The position numbers and the translations under genes were made by a program. Below the pieces are notes generated by a model. It was not told where the DNA came from and did no database searches. It saw nothing but the letters and a program-made list of their open reading frames with translations. This document shows positions 12,531-21,790 of a stretch of 64,000 nucleotides of DNA, in pieces. The DNA comes from an uncultured bacterium (GTDB lineage Bacteria > Gemmatimonadota > Gemmatimonadetes > Longimicrobiales > RSA9): positions 1-64,000 of the forward strand of contig CALBZE010000131.1 in NCBI GenBank assembly GCA_937889645.1. Reading direction: 5' to 3'. The first letter of the stretch is position 1, and every line of letters starts with the position of its first letter.

Positions 12531-13109
12531 CTACAGGATCGTGATCCCGAGCAACACCTGCGTGCGTTCGAAGGCGTTCCCTTGCGCCCGGGTCGCCGCG
12601 TCGCTCATCCATCGGACCTGTGCGTCGAATCCGATGTAGACCCACGGTTGGAAGCGGACGCCGACCTGGTACCCCAGCTCCGAGAGGTTGTCGTGGAGCG
12701 AGGGGAAGTCGGACGCGCCCTTCCGATACGTGCCGAGCCCGGTGTGCACGCCCAGGTAGGGCGCGAGGCGCAGCGCGCGCATGCGGAGGAAATAGTTCGC
12801 CTCGGCGAGCAGCACCACGACGGCCGTCTCGGAGTCGAACTCGGAGACGCGGCCGGAGGTGTAGCCGGTCAGCCCGAAGCCCCAGCCGTTCTCGAAGACG
12901 TACTCGAGCCCCACGCCGAACCCGGATTTCGGGGACTCGAGCCGTCCATGGTCGATGCCGAAGGTCGAGCGGTCGAAGATGTGGTGCGCCTTGATCTTGA
13001 GACGCCCCGCGAACCAGTCGTACTCCTCGTCGGCCCAGCGCTGGGCCTCGAGCGGGAGCGGGGACAGGAGCAGGGCGAGAACGCCGGCAATGGCCAGCCG
13101 CGACTTCAT
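12531..13109 (-). CDS. Small outer-membrane beta-barrel protein
   Basis: This 192-residue protein has a signal peptide (MKSRLAIAGVLALLLSPLPLEAQ). The rest alternates hydrophobic and polar residues in short strands with many aromatics (YVFENGWGFGLTGYTSGR, NYFLRMRALRLAPYLGVHTG), as in OmpA/OmpW-like eight-stranded barrels. No enzymatic motif is present. CTAGGAGG stands before the ATG. It is transcribed away from the M24 peptidase gene, and the roughly 150-bp gap between them should carry promoters for both. Confidence 0.7.
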   Translation of the reverse strand: MKSRLAIAGVLALLLSPLPLEAQRWADEEYDWFAGRLKIKAHHIFDRSTFGIDHGRLESPKSGFGVGLEYVFENGWGFGLTGYTSGRVSEFDSETAVVVLLAEANYFLRMRALRLAPYLGVHTGLGTYRKGASDFPSLHDNLSELGYQVGVRFQPWVYIGFDAQVRWMSDAATRAQGNAFERTQVLLGITIL

Positions 13110-13263
13110 TTGGATCCTCCTAGAACTGCGTAACTACGACGAGGACCGTCGCATGCACGACGCGCGCCGCCGCGCCGCTGCGGTCCCGAATTTCGACAGC
13201 GCGAGCCGGGAATTGTAAATTGAAAGTGTTCGAGCGTACACCACGCTGTTGCGGGGGCACGAC

Positions 13264-14532
13264 ATGATTCGACGTGAGTTCATCCAGGCCGGCGTCCTGG
13301 GCGCCGGCGCGGTAGCGGTCCTGGGCGCGAGCGCTTGCGCCGCGGGGGCGAACCCGGACGCGGAGGAGGATCTGCCAGGCCCGATCGCCGCGCTGCGATC
13401 GCGGCGGGACGAGGCGCCGCCGCCGATCACGGAGGAGGAGCGCGTTGCCCGGCGCGCGCGTGCGCAGGAGCTGATGACCGAGGCGCGGATCGACGCGCTC
13501 TTCATCGAGCCGGGCGCGTCGTTGACCTACTTCGCGGACGTGCGTTGGGGCCGGAGCGAGAGGACGTTCGGGCTGCTGCTCCCCGCACGGGGCGAGCCGG
13601 TCGTGATCTGCCCCGCATTCGAGCGCCAGCGGGCCGAGAAGTCGACGGGCGGCCGCTTCGAGATCCGCGTCTGGGAGGAGGACGAGAGCCCGTTCGCGCT
13701 GATCGGCCGGACGATGCGGGACTGGGGGCGCGCGACCGGCCGCCTCGCCCTAGAGGAGTCGACGCGGTACTTCATCGCGCAGGGGATCGCGCGTGACGCG
13801 GGGCAGCTCCAACTCGTGAGCGGCGACCCGATCACGCACCGCTGCCGGGGGATCAAGACGGCGCACGAGATCGAGATCATGCGCTTCGCCAACCGGATCA
13901 CGCTGGAGGCGATCGAGGCGGCGTTCGCGTCGCTGCGCGAGGGGATGACGCAGCGCGAGCTGGCGCGCAACATCCAGACGGCGTTCTCGCGGCTCGGCTT
14001 CGGCGGCGGCTGGGTCCTCGCGCTGATCGGCGAGTCGTCGGCGTACCCGCACGGCTCGGACAACCCCGCGCCGCTCGCGCCCGGCGATGTCGTCCTGGTC
14101 GACGCGGGCACGTCGGTCCACGGGTACCAGGCGGACATCACGCGGACGACCGTGTTCGGCACGCCGTCGGCCGAGGCGCGCGCGGTCTTCGAGGTCGTGC
14201 GGGAGGCGCAGGCGCGTGCGCTCGAGTTCGCGGCGCCGGGCCGGACGTGCGGCGAGGTCGACGCGGTCGCGCGCAAGGTCGTGGCCGACGCCGGCTATGG
14301 CGACCGGTTCCAGCTCTTCACGCACCGCCTCGGCCACGGGATCGGCCTCGAAGGCCACGAGTGGCCGTACCTGGTCGGGAACAGCAAGGTCGTGCTCGAG
14401 CCGGGGATGTCGTTCAGCGACGAGCCGGGGATCTACCAGTACGGCAAGTTCGGCGTCCGTCTCGAGGACATCATGGTGATCACCGAGACCGGCGCGGAGC
14501 TGCTGACCGGGCCGGCCGCGTCGTTGGCGTGA
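13264..14532 (+). CDS. M24-family (Xaa-Pro type) metallopeptidase with Tat signal
   Basis: This 422-residue pita-bread peptidase has a twin-arginine signal (IRREFIQAG, then a hydrophobic stretch ending GASACAAG), so it is exported folded and possibly lipidated. The creatinase-N domain spans about 60-190. The catalytic domain shows the dimetal ligands: two Asp in VDAGTSVHGYQADITRT, His in HRLGHGIGLEGHEWP, and Glu in SDEPGIY and RLEDIMV. Members remove N-terminal residues before proline or hydrolyse related amides. The ATG at 13264 follows GCGGGGGC; a TTG 15 nt upstream would put residues before the Tat motif and is less likely. The stop is shortly followed by the deacetylase-like gene. Confidence 0.9.
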   Translation: MIRREFIQAGVLGAGAVAVLGASACAAGANPDAEEDLPGPIAALRSRRDEAPPPITEEERVARRARAQELMTEARIDALFIEPGASLTYFADVRWGRSERTFGLLLPARGEPVVICPAFERQRAEKSTGGRFEIRVWEEDESPFALIGRTMRDWGRATGRLALEESTRYFIAQGIARDAGQLQLVSGDPITHRCRGIKTAHEIEIMRFANRITLEAIEAAFASLREGMTQRELARNIQTAFSRLGFGGGWVLALIGESSAYPHGSDNPAPLAPGDVVLVDAGTSVHGYQADITRTTVFGTPSAEARAVFEVVREAQARALEFAAPGRTCGEVDAVARKVVADAGYGDRFQLFTHRLGHGIGLEGHEWPYLVGNSKVVLEPGMSFSDEPGIYQYGKFGVRLEDIMVITETGAELLTGPAASLA

Positions 14533-14567
14533 TGGCGGGTTCGGAGGAGCCGAGCGGGGAGGCGGGG

Positions 14568-15545
14568 ATGGCGTACACGACGGCGCTCGTCATGCATCCC
14601 GATTGCGCGCGGCACGACACCGGCTGGGGCCATCCGGAGCACCAGGGGCGGCTGCCGGCGGTCGTGAACGCGCTCTACCGTGACACGCCTGCACTACTGG
14701 AGGTAGTGCGGCAGGTCGAGGCGGAGCCGGCGTCGGTCGAGGCGCTGCTGCGGGTGCACACCGAGGCGCACGTGGAGCGGGTCCGCGCCGCGGTCGACGA
14801 TGCGACGCAGACCCGACGCCACGTCGCGCTCGACGCCGACACGATCGTGTCCGACGCATCGTGGGACGCGGCGCTCGCCGCCGCCGGGTGCGCGATCACC
14901 GCGACGTCGCTGGTGCTGCGCGGCGAGGTCCCGACGGCGTTCGCCGTCTGCAGGCCGCCGGGGCATCACGCCACCCCGGACCGGGCTATGGGGTTCTGCC
15001 TCTTCAACAACGTGGCCGTCGCCGCGCGGTGGGCGCAGGCCGAGCACGGAGTCGGGCGCGTCCTGATCCTCGACTGGGACGTCCACCACGGGAACGGCAC
15101 GCAGGACATCTTCTACGAGGACCCGAGCGTCTACTTCATCTCGCTCCACATGAGTCCCCACTGGCCGGGGACCGGCGGCGCGGACGAGATCGGCGCAGGC
15201 GCGGGGAAGGGGACCACGCGCAACGTGCCGCTCCCGCCGGGTACCGGACCCGAGGCGTACCACCGCGCCGTCGACGAGGCGCTGGACGCAGCGCTCGCGG
15301 ACTTCGCGCCGGAGCTGGTCCTCATCTCCGCCGGCTTCGACTGTCTCGCCGGCGACCCCCTCGGCGGGCTGTGCCTCGAGCCGGCCGACCTGCACGCGAT
15401 CACGCGGCGCATCATCGAGCGGACGCAGGCGACGGCTGGCGGCCGTGTGGTCGCCGTCCTCGAGGGCGGCTACGTGCCGGCGCGCCTCGGGATCGGCGTC
15501 GTCCAAGTGCTGCGGGCGCTCGGCGGGCTGCCTGTCAAGGATTGA
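14568..15545 (+). CDS. Histone-deacetylase-family hydrolase
   Basis: This 325-residue zinc hydrolase belongs to the HDAC/acetylpolyamine amidohydrolase superfamily. Visible active-site parts are RPPGHHA (paired His), DWDVHHGNGTQ (Asp and His zinc ligands), SAGFDCLAGDPLGGL (third ligand Asp) and LEGGY (transition-state Tyr). Bacterial members deacetylate polyamines, acetoin-related or protein lysine substrates; which applies here is not visible. The ATG at 14568 follows GGGGAGGCGGGG and gives the family-typical N-terminus (TALVMHPDCARHDTG). An ATG at 14532 overlapping the preceding stop is possible but lacks a binding site. It is co-directional with the M24 gene, so probably co-transcribed. 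Confidence 0.9.
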   Translation: MAYTTALVMHPDCARHDTGWGHPEHQGRLPAVVNALYRDTPALLEVVRQVEAEPASVEALLRVHTEAHVERVRAAVDDATQTRRHVALDADTIVSDASWDAALAAAGCAITATSLVLRGEVPTAFAVCRPPGHHATPDRAMGFCLFNNVAVAARWAQAEHGVGRVLILDWDVHHGNGTQDIFYEDPSVYFISLHMSPHWPGTGGADEIGAGAGKGTTRNVPLPPGTGPEAYHRAVDEALDAALADFAPELVLISAGFDCLAGDPLGGLCLEPADLHAITRRIIERTQATAGGRVVAVLEGGYVPARLGIGVVQVLRALGGLPVKD

Positions 15546-15571
15546 CCGCCGCGCCCGCGCGTGCCTAACTT
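15542..15571 (+). promoter_or_regulatory. Promoter with -10 box next to the start codon
   Basis: TTGACC (15542-15547), an 18-bp spacer and TAACTT (15566-15571) form a good sigma-70-type promoter. Only 7 nt separate the -10 box from the ATG at 15579 and no ribosome binding site is present, so the mRNA should start at or next to the A of the ATG (leaderless). The -35 box overlaps the stop codon of the deacetylase-like gene. Confidence 0.6.
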
Positions 15572-15578
15572 CCCATTC

Positions 15579-16481
15579 ATGCCCTCGAGGGATGTGAACG
15601 CGGCGCGATCCCCGGATTCCATCGGGGTCACGAGCGCGCCCGCCGATTCCACTACCGGTGCGGCCGAGACTCGCCTCGCGCACCATCCTTCCGCCGCCGG
15701 GCTCGCCCGGCTCAGCCACCGACGAGCCTTCTCGCCGGCCGGGCTCGACATTTACCGTCACCTGATCCGGCTGGTCGAGCTCGGCCCCGACCAGGAGTTC
15801 CTGCTCGTACCGAGCGGACCGGGCGAGTCGGCACGTTTCCTGGCCGAGGCGACCGGCGCGGCGGGCGCCGGCGTCGACCCGGACCCGGAGTTCGTCGCCG
15901 CGGCCACGGCCCGCGCCCGCGAGGCGCGCCTTTCCGACCGGCTGCATTTCGAGCACGCGCCGCTCGACGAACTGCCGTACAAGGACGAGGTCTTCGACGT
16001 CGTCATCGCGGACGCGGGGCTCGGCACCGCGGCCGATCCGGCCGCCGCCGTGCGCGAGTTGGTCCGCGTGGCCAAGCCGATGGCGAGCGTCGTCCTGATC
16101 CAGTTCATCTGGACCGGCGACGCCAACCCCGAGCGGCGCGACGCCGTCGTCGAATCGCTCGGCGTGCGGCCGCTCCTCCTCGTCGAGTGGAAGCAGCTCC
16201 TGCGCGAAGCGGGCGTGGTCGACCTCTACGTCGAGGACTGGTCCGATTCCGCGGCCTCGCCGCGCCAGCCGTGGACGGTCGCGGCGCTCTTCGGCCTCGG
16301 CCCCCTGCGCGACCGCCTCGCCGTCCTCTTCCGCGCGTGGCGCCTCTGGGGCTGGCGCGGGATGCGCCAGGCGCTCGCCTTCCGCGACGAAGTCCGCGAC
16401 CTCGTCCTGCGCGAGCGCATCCTGGGCCTCTCGCTCATCAAGGGGACGAAGTGGCACCGGCCGGCGGAGCCGACGGGTTGA
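15579..16481 (+). CDS. Class I SAM-dependent methyltransferase-like protein
   Basis: This 300-residue protein has a Rossmann methyltransferase core at about residues 60-200: a degenerate motif I (LLVPSGPGESARFLAEA), the acidic motif GVDPDPEF that would bind the SAM ribose, and FDVVIADAGLG (motif IV region). The glycine-rich loop lacks the canonical DxGxGxG, so binding needs confirmation. The first 40 residues are low-complexity. The C-terminal third, rich in Trp, Arg and Leu, may contact membrane or substrate. A GTG at 15561 is in frame, but the ATG fits the promoter. The stop overlaps the corA reading frame. Confidence 0.7.
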   Translation: MPSRDVNAARSPDSIGVTSAPADSTTGAAETRLAHHPSAAGLARLSHRRAFSPAGLDIYRHLIRLVELGPDQEFLLVPSGPGESARFLAEATGAAGAGVDPDPEFVAAATARAREARLSDRLHFEHAPLDELPYKDEVFDVVIADAGLGTAADPAAAVRELVRVAKPMASVVLIQFIWTGDANPERRDAVVESLGVRPLLLVEWKQLLREAGVVDLYVEDWSDSAASPRQPWTVAALFGLGPLRDRLAVLFRAWRLWGWRGMRQALAFRDEVRDLVLRERILGLSLIKGTKWHRPAEPTG

Positions 16482-17470
16482 GCGGGCCGTTCCCCGGTCG
16501 GCTTTCCTACCACCTCGGCCCCGACGGCGCCCTCCGTCGCGACCTCACGCGGCACGAGATCGAAGCGGCCTTCGAGAGCGGCGCGGGCAGGCTCTGGGTC
16601 GACATCGACTCCCGCGACGACGACGCCTGGGCGCTCCTCGACGAGCTCTTCCATTTCCACCACCTCGCCATCGAGGACACGCGCTCGCCCGATTGCCGCG
16701 TCAAGGTCGAGGAGTACGATCGGTACGTCTTCATCGTCGTGCGCGGCGTGCACTTCGTGCAGGAGTCGCCGGCGCCGTACGACCTGGATTCCCACAACCT
16801 GTACCTGTTCCTCGGCGAGCACTTCCTCGTCTCCGTGCACGCCGGGACGTTCCGCTCCGTGCTCGGCGTGGTCGAGCGGATCGAGGCCGGCGCAGACCTC
16901 ATCGCCCGCGGCGTCGACTACCTGGCCTACGCGCTGGTCGACACCCTGGTCGACCAGTACTTTCCGATCCTGGACCGGATCGACGACTTCATCGGCGACG
17001 TCGAGGCGAAGATCTTCGACGGCGGCGGCGACGAGATGGGCGAGATCTTCGACCTCAAGCGCTCGCTCATCACGCTGCGCCGGCACCTGGCGCCGATGCG
17101 CGAGGCGGCATCCACGCTGGCGAACCGGCCGTCGCCGTACCTGCGGCCGGAGACGCAGATCTACTTCCGGGACGTGCACGACCACGTGGTCCGCCAGCTG
17201 GACGCGACCGAGTCGTACCGGGAGATGCTGACGGGCGCGCTCGAGGCGCAGGTCGCCTTGATGTCGAACCGGATGAACGAGATCATCAAGGCGCTGTCGG
17301 TGATCGCGACGGTGATCCTGCCGCCCACGCTGATCGCGAGCATCTACGGGATGAACTTCCGCTGGATGCCCTGGCTCCACGACCCGAACGGCTTCTGGAT
17401 CGTGGTGGGCGTGATGGTGCTGGTGACGGGCGCCCTGTTCGCGTACCTCTGGCGGAAACGCTGGCTCTGA
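16451..17470 (+). CDS. corA: CorA-family magnesium/divalent cation transporter
   Basis: This 339-residue inner-membrane channel imports Mg2+ (or Co2+/Ni2+) as a pentamer. There is a long cytosolic N-terminal domain with the typical WVDIDSRDD, HFHHLAIEDT and VFIVVRGVHF segments, a long stalk helix, then two C-terminal membrane helices. The selectivity signature YGMNF sits at the end of the first and the second ends at a basic tail (LWRKRWL). The GTG at 16451 follows AAGGGGACGAA at good spacing and lies inside the end of the methyltransferase gene (31-nt overlap). A TTG at 16478 is the alternative. Overlap indicates translational coupling. Confidence 0.93.
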   Translation: MAPAGGADGLSGPFPGRLSYHLGPDGALRRDLTRHEIEAAFESGAGRLWVDIDSRDDDAWALLDELFHFHHLAIEDTRSPDCRVKVEEYDRYVFIVVRGVHFVQESPAPYDLDSHNLYLFLGEHFLVSVHAGTFRSVLGVVERIEAGADLIARGVDYLAYALVDTLVDQYFPILDRIDDFIGDVEAKIFDGGGDEMGEIFDLKRSLITLRRHLAPMREAASTLANRPSPYLRPETQIYFRDVHDHVVRQLDATESYREMLTGALEAQVALMSNRMNEIIKALSVIATVILPPTLIASIYGMNFRWMPWLHDPNGFWIVVGVMVLVTGALFAYLWRKRWL

Positions 17471-17487
17471 GAATCGGGAGAATCACG

Positions 17488-18705
17488 ATGACGGTTGCGA
17501 TGGAAGAAAAAGCGCCGACGTTCGAGCTGCTGCGGGGGCGGCTGGACGAGATGCAGTCCGCGCTGCGCGAGGCCGGGCTCGACGGCTGGCTGCTCTTCGA
17601 CGTGTACGCGCGCAACAAGGTCGCGATGGGGCTGCTCGGCTTCGGCGAGCTGAAGCGGCGGTACTTCGCGTGGATCCCCGCGACGGGCGAGCCGGTCGCG
17701 GTGATGCACGGGATCGAGGAGGGGCCGTGGGCGCTGTGGCCGTGGGCGAAGCGGCGGTACGTGGCGTGGCGCGAGCTGGACGACGTGCTGGCCGAGCTGC
17801 TCGGCAAGACTCGCCGGATCGCGATGGAGGTCTCGCCGGGTGACGCCGTTCCTGCGCTCGACCTGGTCCCGGCCGGCGTCGTCGAGCTGGTCCGGAAGTT
17901 CGGCCCCGAGGTCGTCTCCTCGGGCGACCTGATCACGCGCTTCTATTCGGCGTGGACGGCGGAGCAGCTCGCGTCGCACCGGCGTGTGGCCCAAACGCTG
18001 GCCGAGGTCGCGCACGAGGCGTTCGCGCACCTGGCCGCGCGGGTGAAGGCGGGCGAGGAGGTGACGGAGTCGCAGATGCGCAGGTGGGTGATCGACCAGC
18101 TCGCGGCGCGCGGCGCGGGCGTGGGCGCGGACTCGATCGTGGCGACCGGCGTGAGCGCGGCCGACCCGCACTACCACCCCGTCGAGGGCGGCGCCACTTT
18201 CCGCCGCGGCGATGTGGTCATGATCGACCTGTGGGCCAAGGAGAGCGAGGACGGCGTCTACGCGGACCAGACGTGGATGGCGTACCTCGGCGCGGAGGTC
18301 CCGGAGGAGGTCCGGAAGCGTTTCGCCATCGTCTGCGAGGCCCGCGACGCCGCCGTCGCGTTCCTGCGCGAGCGGTGGGAGCGCGGCCAGAGCGTCCAGG
18401 GCTACGAGGTCGACGACGTGACCCGCGCCGTCGTCGAGCGGCACGGGTATGGCAAGTGGTTCATCCACAGGACCGGCCACTCGATCGACCGCTCTACCCA
18501 CGGGATGGGCCCGAACATGGACAACCTCGAGACGCACGAGGTGCGTACGCTGATCCCGGGCGTGGGCTTTTCGATCGAGCCGGGGATCTACGTGCCGGGC
18601 GACCTCGGGCTGCGGAGCGAGATCAACGTCTACATGGGCGAGAACGGGCCGGAGGTCACGCCGTCGCGGATCCAGCACGAGGTCCTCACGCTCCTGGACG
18701 AGTGA
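17488..18705 (+). CDS. M24-family metallopeptidase (cytosolic)
   Basis: This 405-residue protein has no signal peptide, unlike the Tat-exported M24 enzyme 3 kb upstream. The N-terminal creatinase-like domain (about 20-165) is followed by the pita-bread catalytic domain with metal ligands in MIDLWAKESEDGVYADQT (two Asp), HRTGHSIDRSTHGMGPN (His), FSIEPGIY and RSEINVY (two Glu). The spacing fits Xaa-Pro dipeptidase/aminopeptidase relatives. GGGAG ends 7 nt before the ATG. It lies between corA (17-nt gap) and the GvpL/F-like gene (1-nt gap), so it is in one transcript with both. Substrate unknown. Confidence 0.9.
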   Translation: MTVAMEEKAPTFELLRGRLDEMQSALREAGLDGWLLFDVYARNKVAMGLLGFGELKRRYFAWIPATGEPVAVMHGIEEGPWALWPWAKRRYVAWRELDDVLAELLGKTRRIAMEVSPGDAVPALDLVPAGVVELVRKFGPEVVSSGDLITRFYSAWTAEQLASHRRVAQTLAEVAHEAFAHLAARVKAGEEVTESQMRRWVIDQLAARGAGVGADSIVATGVSAADPHYHPVEGGATFRRGDVVMIDLWAKESEDGVYADQTWMAYLGAEVPEEVRKRFAIVCEARDAAVAFLRERWERGQSVQGYEVDDVTRAVVERHGYGKWFIHRTGHSIDRSTHGMGPNMDNLETHEVRTLIPGVGFSIEPGIYVPGDLGLRSEINVYMGENGPEVTPSRIQHEVLTLLDE

Positions 18706-18706
18706 G

Positions 18707-19378
18707 ATGGGCACGTCGGGACTGCACCGCGCTTCGCCTGGCGCGCCGGCGGCGGACGCAACTCGCGGGCGCGGCGGCCCCGGCTTCTACCTGTTCGGTA
18801 TGGTCCGCGGTACGAGCCGGCGCGTCGCACAGCTCGCGCGCGGGCTCGGCTCGGACTTCCAGCGCGTGCCGTACCGCGACCTGGTCGCGCTCGTCCGGCA
18901 GACGTCGTTCCGCCTCCCCACGCTCGACCCGCCGCAACTCGTCGAGCACCAGCGCGCGGTCGAGTACGTCATGCGGCGGGCGACGATCCTCCCCGCGCCG
19001 CCGGGCGTCGTCTTCCGCGGCCGCCGCCCGCTGCTGAAGTTCATGGAGGACCAGTACCTCGCGCTGGAGGAAGGGCTCGCGCTGCTCGAGGGGAACTGGG
19101 AGATCCGGCTCCACATCGCCGCGGCGGCCGGCCAGGCGGACGAGGACCTGGCGCGACTCGCCGCCGACGCCTACGCCGAGTTGCGGCGCCACGCCCGCGC
19201 CGCCGTGCCGTTCTCACCGGACAGGGCACACCTCCTCAGCGCCGCGTTCCTCGTCGAGCGCGCCGGCTGGATCGAGTTCGTCGAAAAGGCCGAGGAGCTG
19301 GGCGCCGCCCACGCCGGTCTCGCCGTGGACGTGACCGGCCCTTGGCCGCCCTACGACTTCGTCCGTCTCGTGTTCTGA
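18707..19378 (+). CDS. GvpL/GvpF-family protein without a gas-vesicle cluster
   Basis: This 223-residue protein ends in TGPWPPYDFVRLVF, the hallmark C-terminus of the gas vesicle GvpL/GvpF family, preceded by the expected alpha/beta architecture (FYLFGMVRG at the start, ERAGWIEFVEKAEEL before the hallmark). In gas-vesicle operons these proteins assist nucleation with GvpA. No gvpA, gvpN or other gvp gene is nearby, so its role here is open. It starts one base after the M24 stop and ends 3 nt before priA. The first 25 residues are low-complexity and could be absent if a later start is used. Confidence 0.75.
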   Translation: MGTSGLHRASPGAPAADATRGRGGPGFYLFGMVRGTSRRVAQLARGLGSDFQRVPYRDLVALVRQTSFRLPTLDPPQLVEHQRAVEYVMRRATILPAPPGVVFRGRRPLLKFMEDQYLALEEGLALLEGNWEIRLHIAAAAGQADEDLARLAADAYAELRRHARAAVPFSPDRAHLLSAAFLVERAGWIEFVEKAEELGAAHAGLAVDVTGPWPPYDFVRLVF

Positions 19379-19381
19379 GCG

Positions 19382-21661
19382 ATGCTGGTCGACGTCGCGT
19401 TGCCGGTGCCGCTCGCCCGGACGTTCACCTACGAGGTCGAACGCGGCGAGGTGGAGGTCGGCGCCCGCGTGCTGGTCCCGTTCGGCCGTCGGCGCCTGAT
19501 CGGCTGGGTCGTCGGCCGGCCCGAGCAGGTGATGGAGGGCGTGCGGGTCCGGCCGGTCTCGGCCGTGCTGGACCCCGAGCCGGCCGTGCCGGACGAGCTG
19601 CTCCGACTTTGCCGGTGGGTGGCAGACTACTACGTCGCGCCGCTGGGGCTGGTGCTCCGAACCGCGCTCCCCGCCGTCCTGTCGGACACCGCGCGCCCGG
19701 CGCCGCCGGTCAAGACTCGCCGCGTCCTTCGCCTCACGCGCGAGCTCCCGTCCCTCGCCCGGCGCGACGAGATCTTCCGCCGCGCCCAGCGCCAGCGCGA
19801 GCTCTTCGAGCTGCTCGAGACGATGGGCGGGTCCGCCGAGGTCGCGCACCTGACCGGGCACCACCGCTTCTCGGAATCCGTGCTCCGCGGCCTGGTCGAC
19901 AAAGGGCTTGCCGCGATCGCCGAGGAGGAGGTCGAGCGCGACCCGTTCGCGAGCCTGCCGGCCGGAGCGCCGCCGCCGCTCACGCTGACGCCGGCGCAGC
20001 GCGCGGCCGTGGACGCGCTGGTGGAGGCGGCGCGGGGGCGGGCCCGCGGCTCGCAGGGTGCGGCGCCGGGTGGCACCTTCCTCCTCCGCGGAGTGACCGG
20101 CTCGGGGAAGACGCAGGTCTACATCGAGCTGCTCAAGGAGGTCGTCGAGCGGCAGGGGCGCGGCGCCATCGTACTCGTCCCCGAGATCGCGCTCACGCCG
20201 CAGACCGTCGCGCGGTTCCGCGCGCACTTCGGCGAGACCGTCGCCGTGCTGCACTCCGCGCTCTCCGACGGCGAGCGCTACGACGCCTGGCGCGCTCTCC
20301 GGAGCGGCGAGCGCAGGATCGCGGTAGGCGCCCGGTCGGCCGTCTTCGCGCCCGTCGCCGACCTCGGCGCGATCGTCGTCGACGAGGAGCACGAGGCGAC
20401 GTACAAGCAGTCCGACGCACCGCGCTACCACGCCCGCGAGGTCGCCATCGTCCGCGCGGGGCTCGCCGGCGCCGTCTGCCTCCTCGGGAGCGCGACGCCG
20501 TCGCTCGAGAGCTGGCGCAACGCGCTGTCGGGGAAGTACCGCCTCCTCGAGCTGCCCGAGCGCGTCGAGGGACGGCCGCTCCCGCCCGTGCGCGTCGTCG
20601 ACCTGCGCCCGCCAACGGAGGGGCGCGCCTCGGGCGACCACCCAACCGTCGACCGCGTCCTCTCACCGCCGCTCGTCGCCGCGATCCGCGAACGCCTCGA
20701 GCGCCGCGAGCAGACGATCCTGCTCCTCAACCGCCGCGGCTACTCGACCTTCGTCCAGTGCCGCGACTGCGGGCGCGTCTGGCACTGCCGGCAGTGCAAC
20801 GTCTCGCTCACGTACCACCGTTCGCGGCGCCGCCTGGTCTGCCACTACTGCTTCCACGAGGAGGCGCCGCCCGTCACCTGCGACGACTGCGGCTCCGGCG
20901 ACCTCTCCTTCCGCGGCATCGGGACCGAGCAGGTCGAGCGCACCGTGATCGACACGTTCCCGTACGCCCGCGTCGCGCGCATGGACGTCGACACGACGTC
21001 GGGGAAGTGGGCGCACCACGAGATCCTCGGGCGCGTCGAGCGCGGCGAGGTCGACATCCTGCTCGGCACCCAGATGATCGCCAAGGGGCTCGACTTCCCG
21101 CGCGTCACCCTGGTCGGCGTCGTCAACGCGGACGTGGGGATCAACCTGCCGGACTTCCGCGCCAGCGAGCGGACGTTCCAGCTCCTGACCCAGGTGGCCG
21201 GGCGCGCGGGGCGCGGCGAGCTGGGCGGCGAGGTCATCGTGCAGACGTCGCTGCCGGGGCACTACGCGATCCGCGCCGCCGTCGCCCACGACTACCGCGC
21301 CTTCGCCGAGCGCGAGCTGGCCGAACGCGAGGCCCCGCGCTACCCACCGTTCTGCCGCCTCGCCAACGTCATCCTGAGCGGGACCGACGAGGAGGCCGTC
21401 ATGTGCGCCGCCGACGAGGCCGCCGCCGTCGCCCGCGCACATGTCGCCGAAGGGCTCGCGCCGGGCGTTGAACTGTTGGGGCCCGCGCCTTGCCCCGTCG
21501 ATCGGATCCGCGGCCGATGGCGCTGGCATTTCCTGCTCCGCAGCGAGAGCCCGGCCGCGCTCGGCAGCGTGCTGCGTCGCCTCCACGACCACGGCGAGAC
21601 GCTCACCGGCAAGGGCTCGCTCCGCCTCGCGCTCGACCGCGACCCGGTCACCCTGCTCTGA
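19382..21661 (+). CDS. priA: Primosomal protein N' (replication restart helicase)
   Basis: PriA recognises stalled forks and D-loops and reloads the replisome. The 759 residues are slightly longer than the family norm. There is an N-terminal DNA-binding domain with a 3'BD-like start (VDVALPVPLARTFTY), helicase motif I GVTGSGKTQVY, motif II VDEEHEATYKQ, and motif III GSATPS. A cysteine cluster holding two zincs (CRDCGRVWHCRQC, CHYCF, CDDCGS) follows, then helicase domain 2 (DILLGTQMIAKGLDFP, QVAGRAGR). It is the last gene of a co-directional run, with a 3-nt gap from the GvpL/F-like gene. Confidence 0.96.
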   Translation: MLVDVALPVPLARTFTYEVERGEVEVGARVLVPFGRRRLIGWVVGRPEQVMEGVRVRPVSAVLDPEPAVPDELLRLCRWVADYYVAPLGLVLRTALPAVLSDTARPAPPVKTRRVLRLTRELPSLARRDEIFRRAQRQRELFELLETMGGSAEVAHLTGHHRFSESVLRGLVDKGLAAIAEEEVERDPFASLPAGAPPPLTLTPAQRAAVDALVEAARGRARGSQGAAPGGTFLLRGVTGSGKTQVYIELLKEVVERQGRGAIVLVPEIALTPQTVARFRAHFGETVAVLHSALSDGERYDAWRALRSGERRIAVGARSAVFAPVADLGAIVVDEEHEATYKQSDAPRYHAREVAIVRAGLAGAVCLLGSATPSLESWRNALSGKYRLLELPERVEGRPLPPVRVVDLRPPTEGRASGDHPTVDRVLSPPLVAAIRERLERREQTILLLNRRGYSTFVQCRDCGRVWHCRQCNVSLTYHRSRRRLVCHYCFHEEAPPVTCDDCGSGDLSFRGIGTEQVERTVIDTFPYARVARMDVDTTSGKWAHHEILGRVERGEVDILLGTQMIAKGLDFPRVTLVGVVNADVGINLPDFRASERTFQLLTQVAGRAGRGELGGEVIVQTSLPGHYAIRAAVAHDYRAFAERELAEREAPRYPPFCRLANVILSGTDEEAVMCAADEAAAVARAHVAEGLAPGVELLGPAPCPVDRIRGRWRWHFLLRSESPAALGSVLRRLHDHGETLTGKGSLRLALDRDPVTLL

Positions 21662-21670
21662 TCGATACCG

Positions 21671-21700
21671 TTGCAAAATTCGGTATCGGCGCTGTAAACT
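21671..21700 (+). promoter_or_regulatory. Promoter upstream of the HNH gene, overlapping a small hairpin
   Basis: TTGCAA (21671-21676), an 18-bp spacer and TAAACT (21695-21700) precede the HNH gene by about 85 nt of leader. An inverted repeat (GATACCG at 21664-21670, CGGTATC at 21681-21687) brackets the -35 box. It may be an operator or the weak end structure of priA. Confidence 0.5.
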
Positions 21701-21790
21701 GTTGTGTGAAGCACATCTCGCGGGTGAACAAACGATAACGGAACGGCGTATGATGAGACGGACCGGAACAAGGAAGGACGATAGGTCGCA

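Noticed and set aside
18707..19378. A gas-vesicle cluster
   Set aside because: Only one GvpL/F-like gene is present; gvpA, gvpN, gvpK and gvpG are absent from the window.
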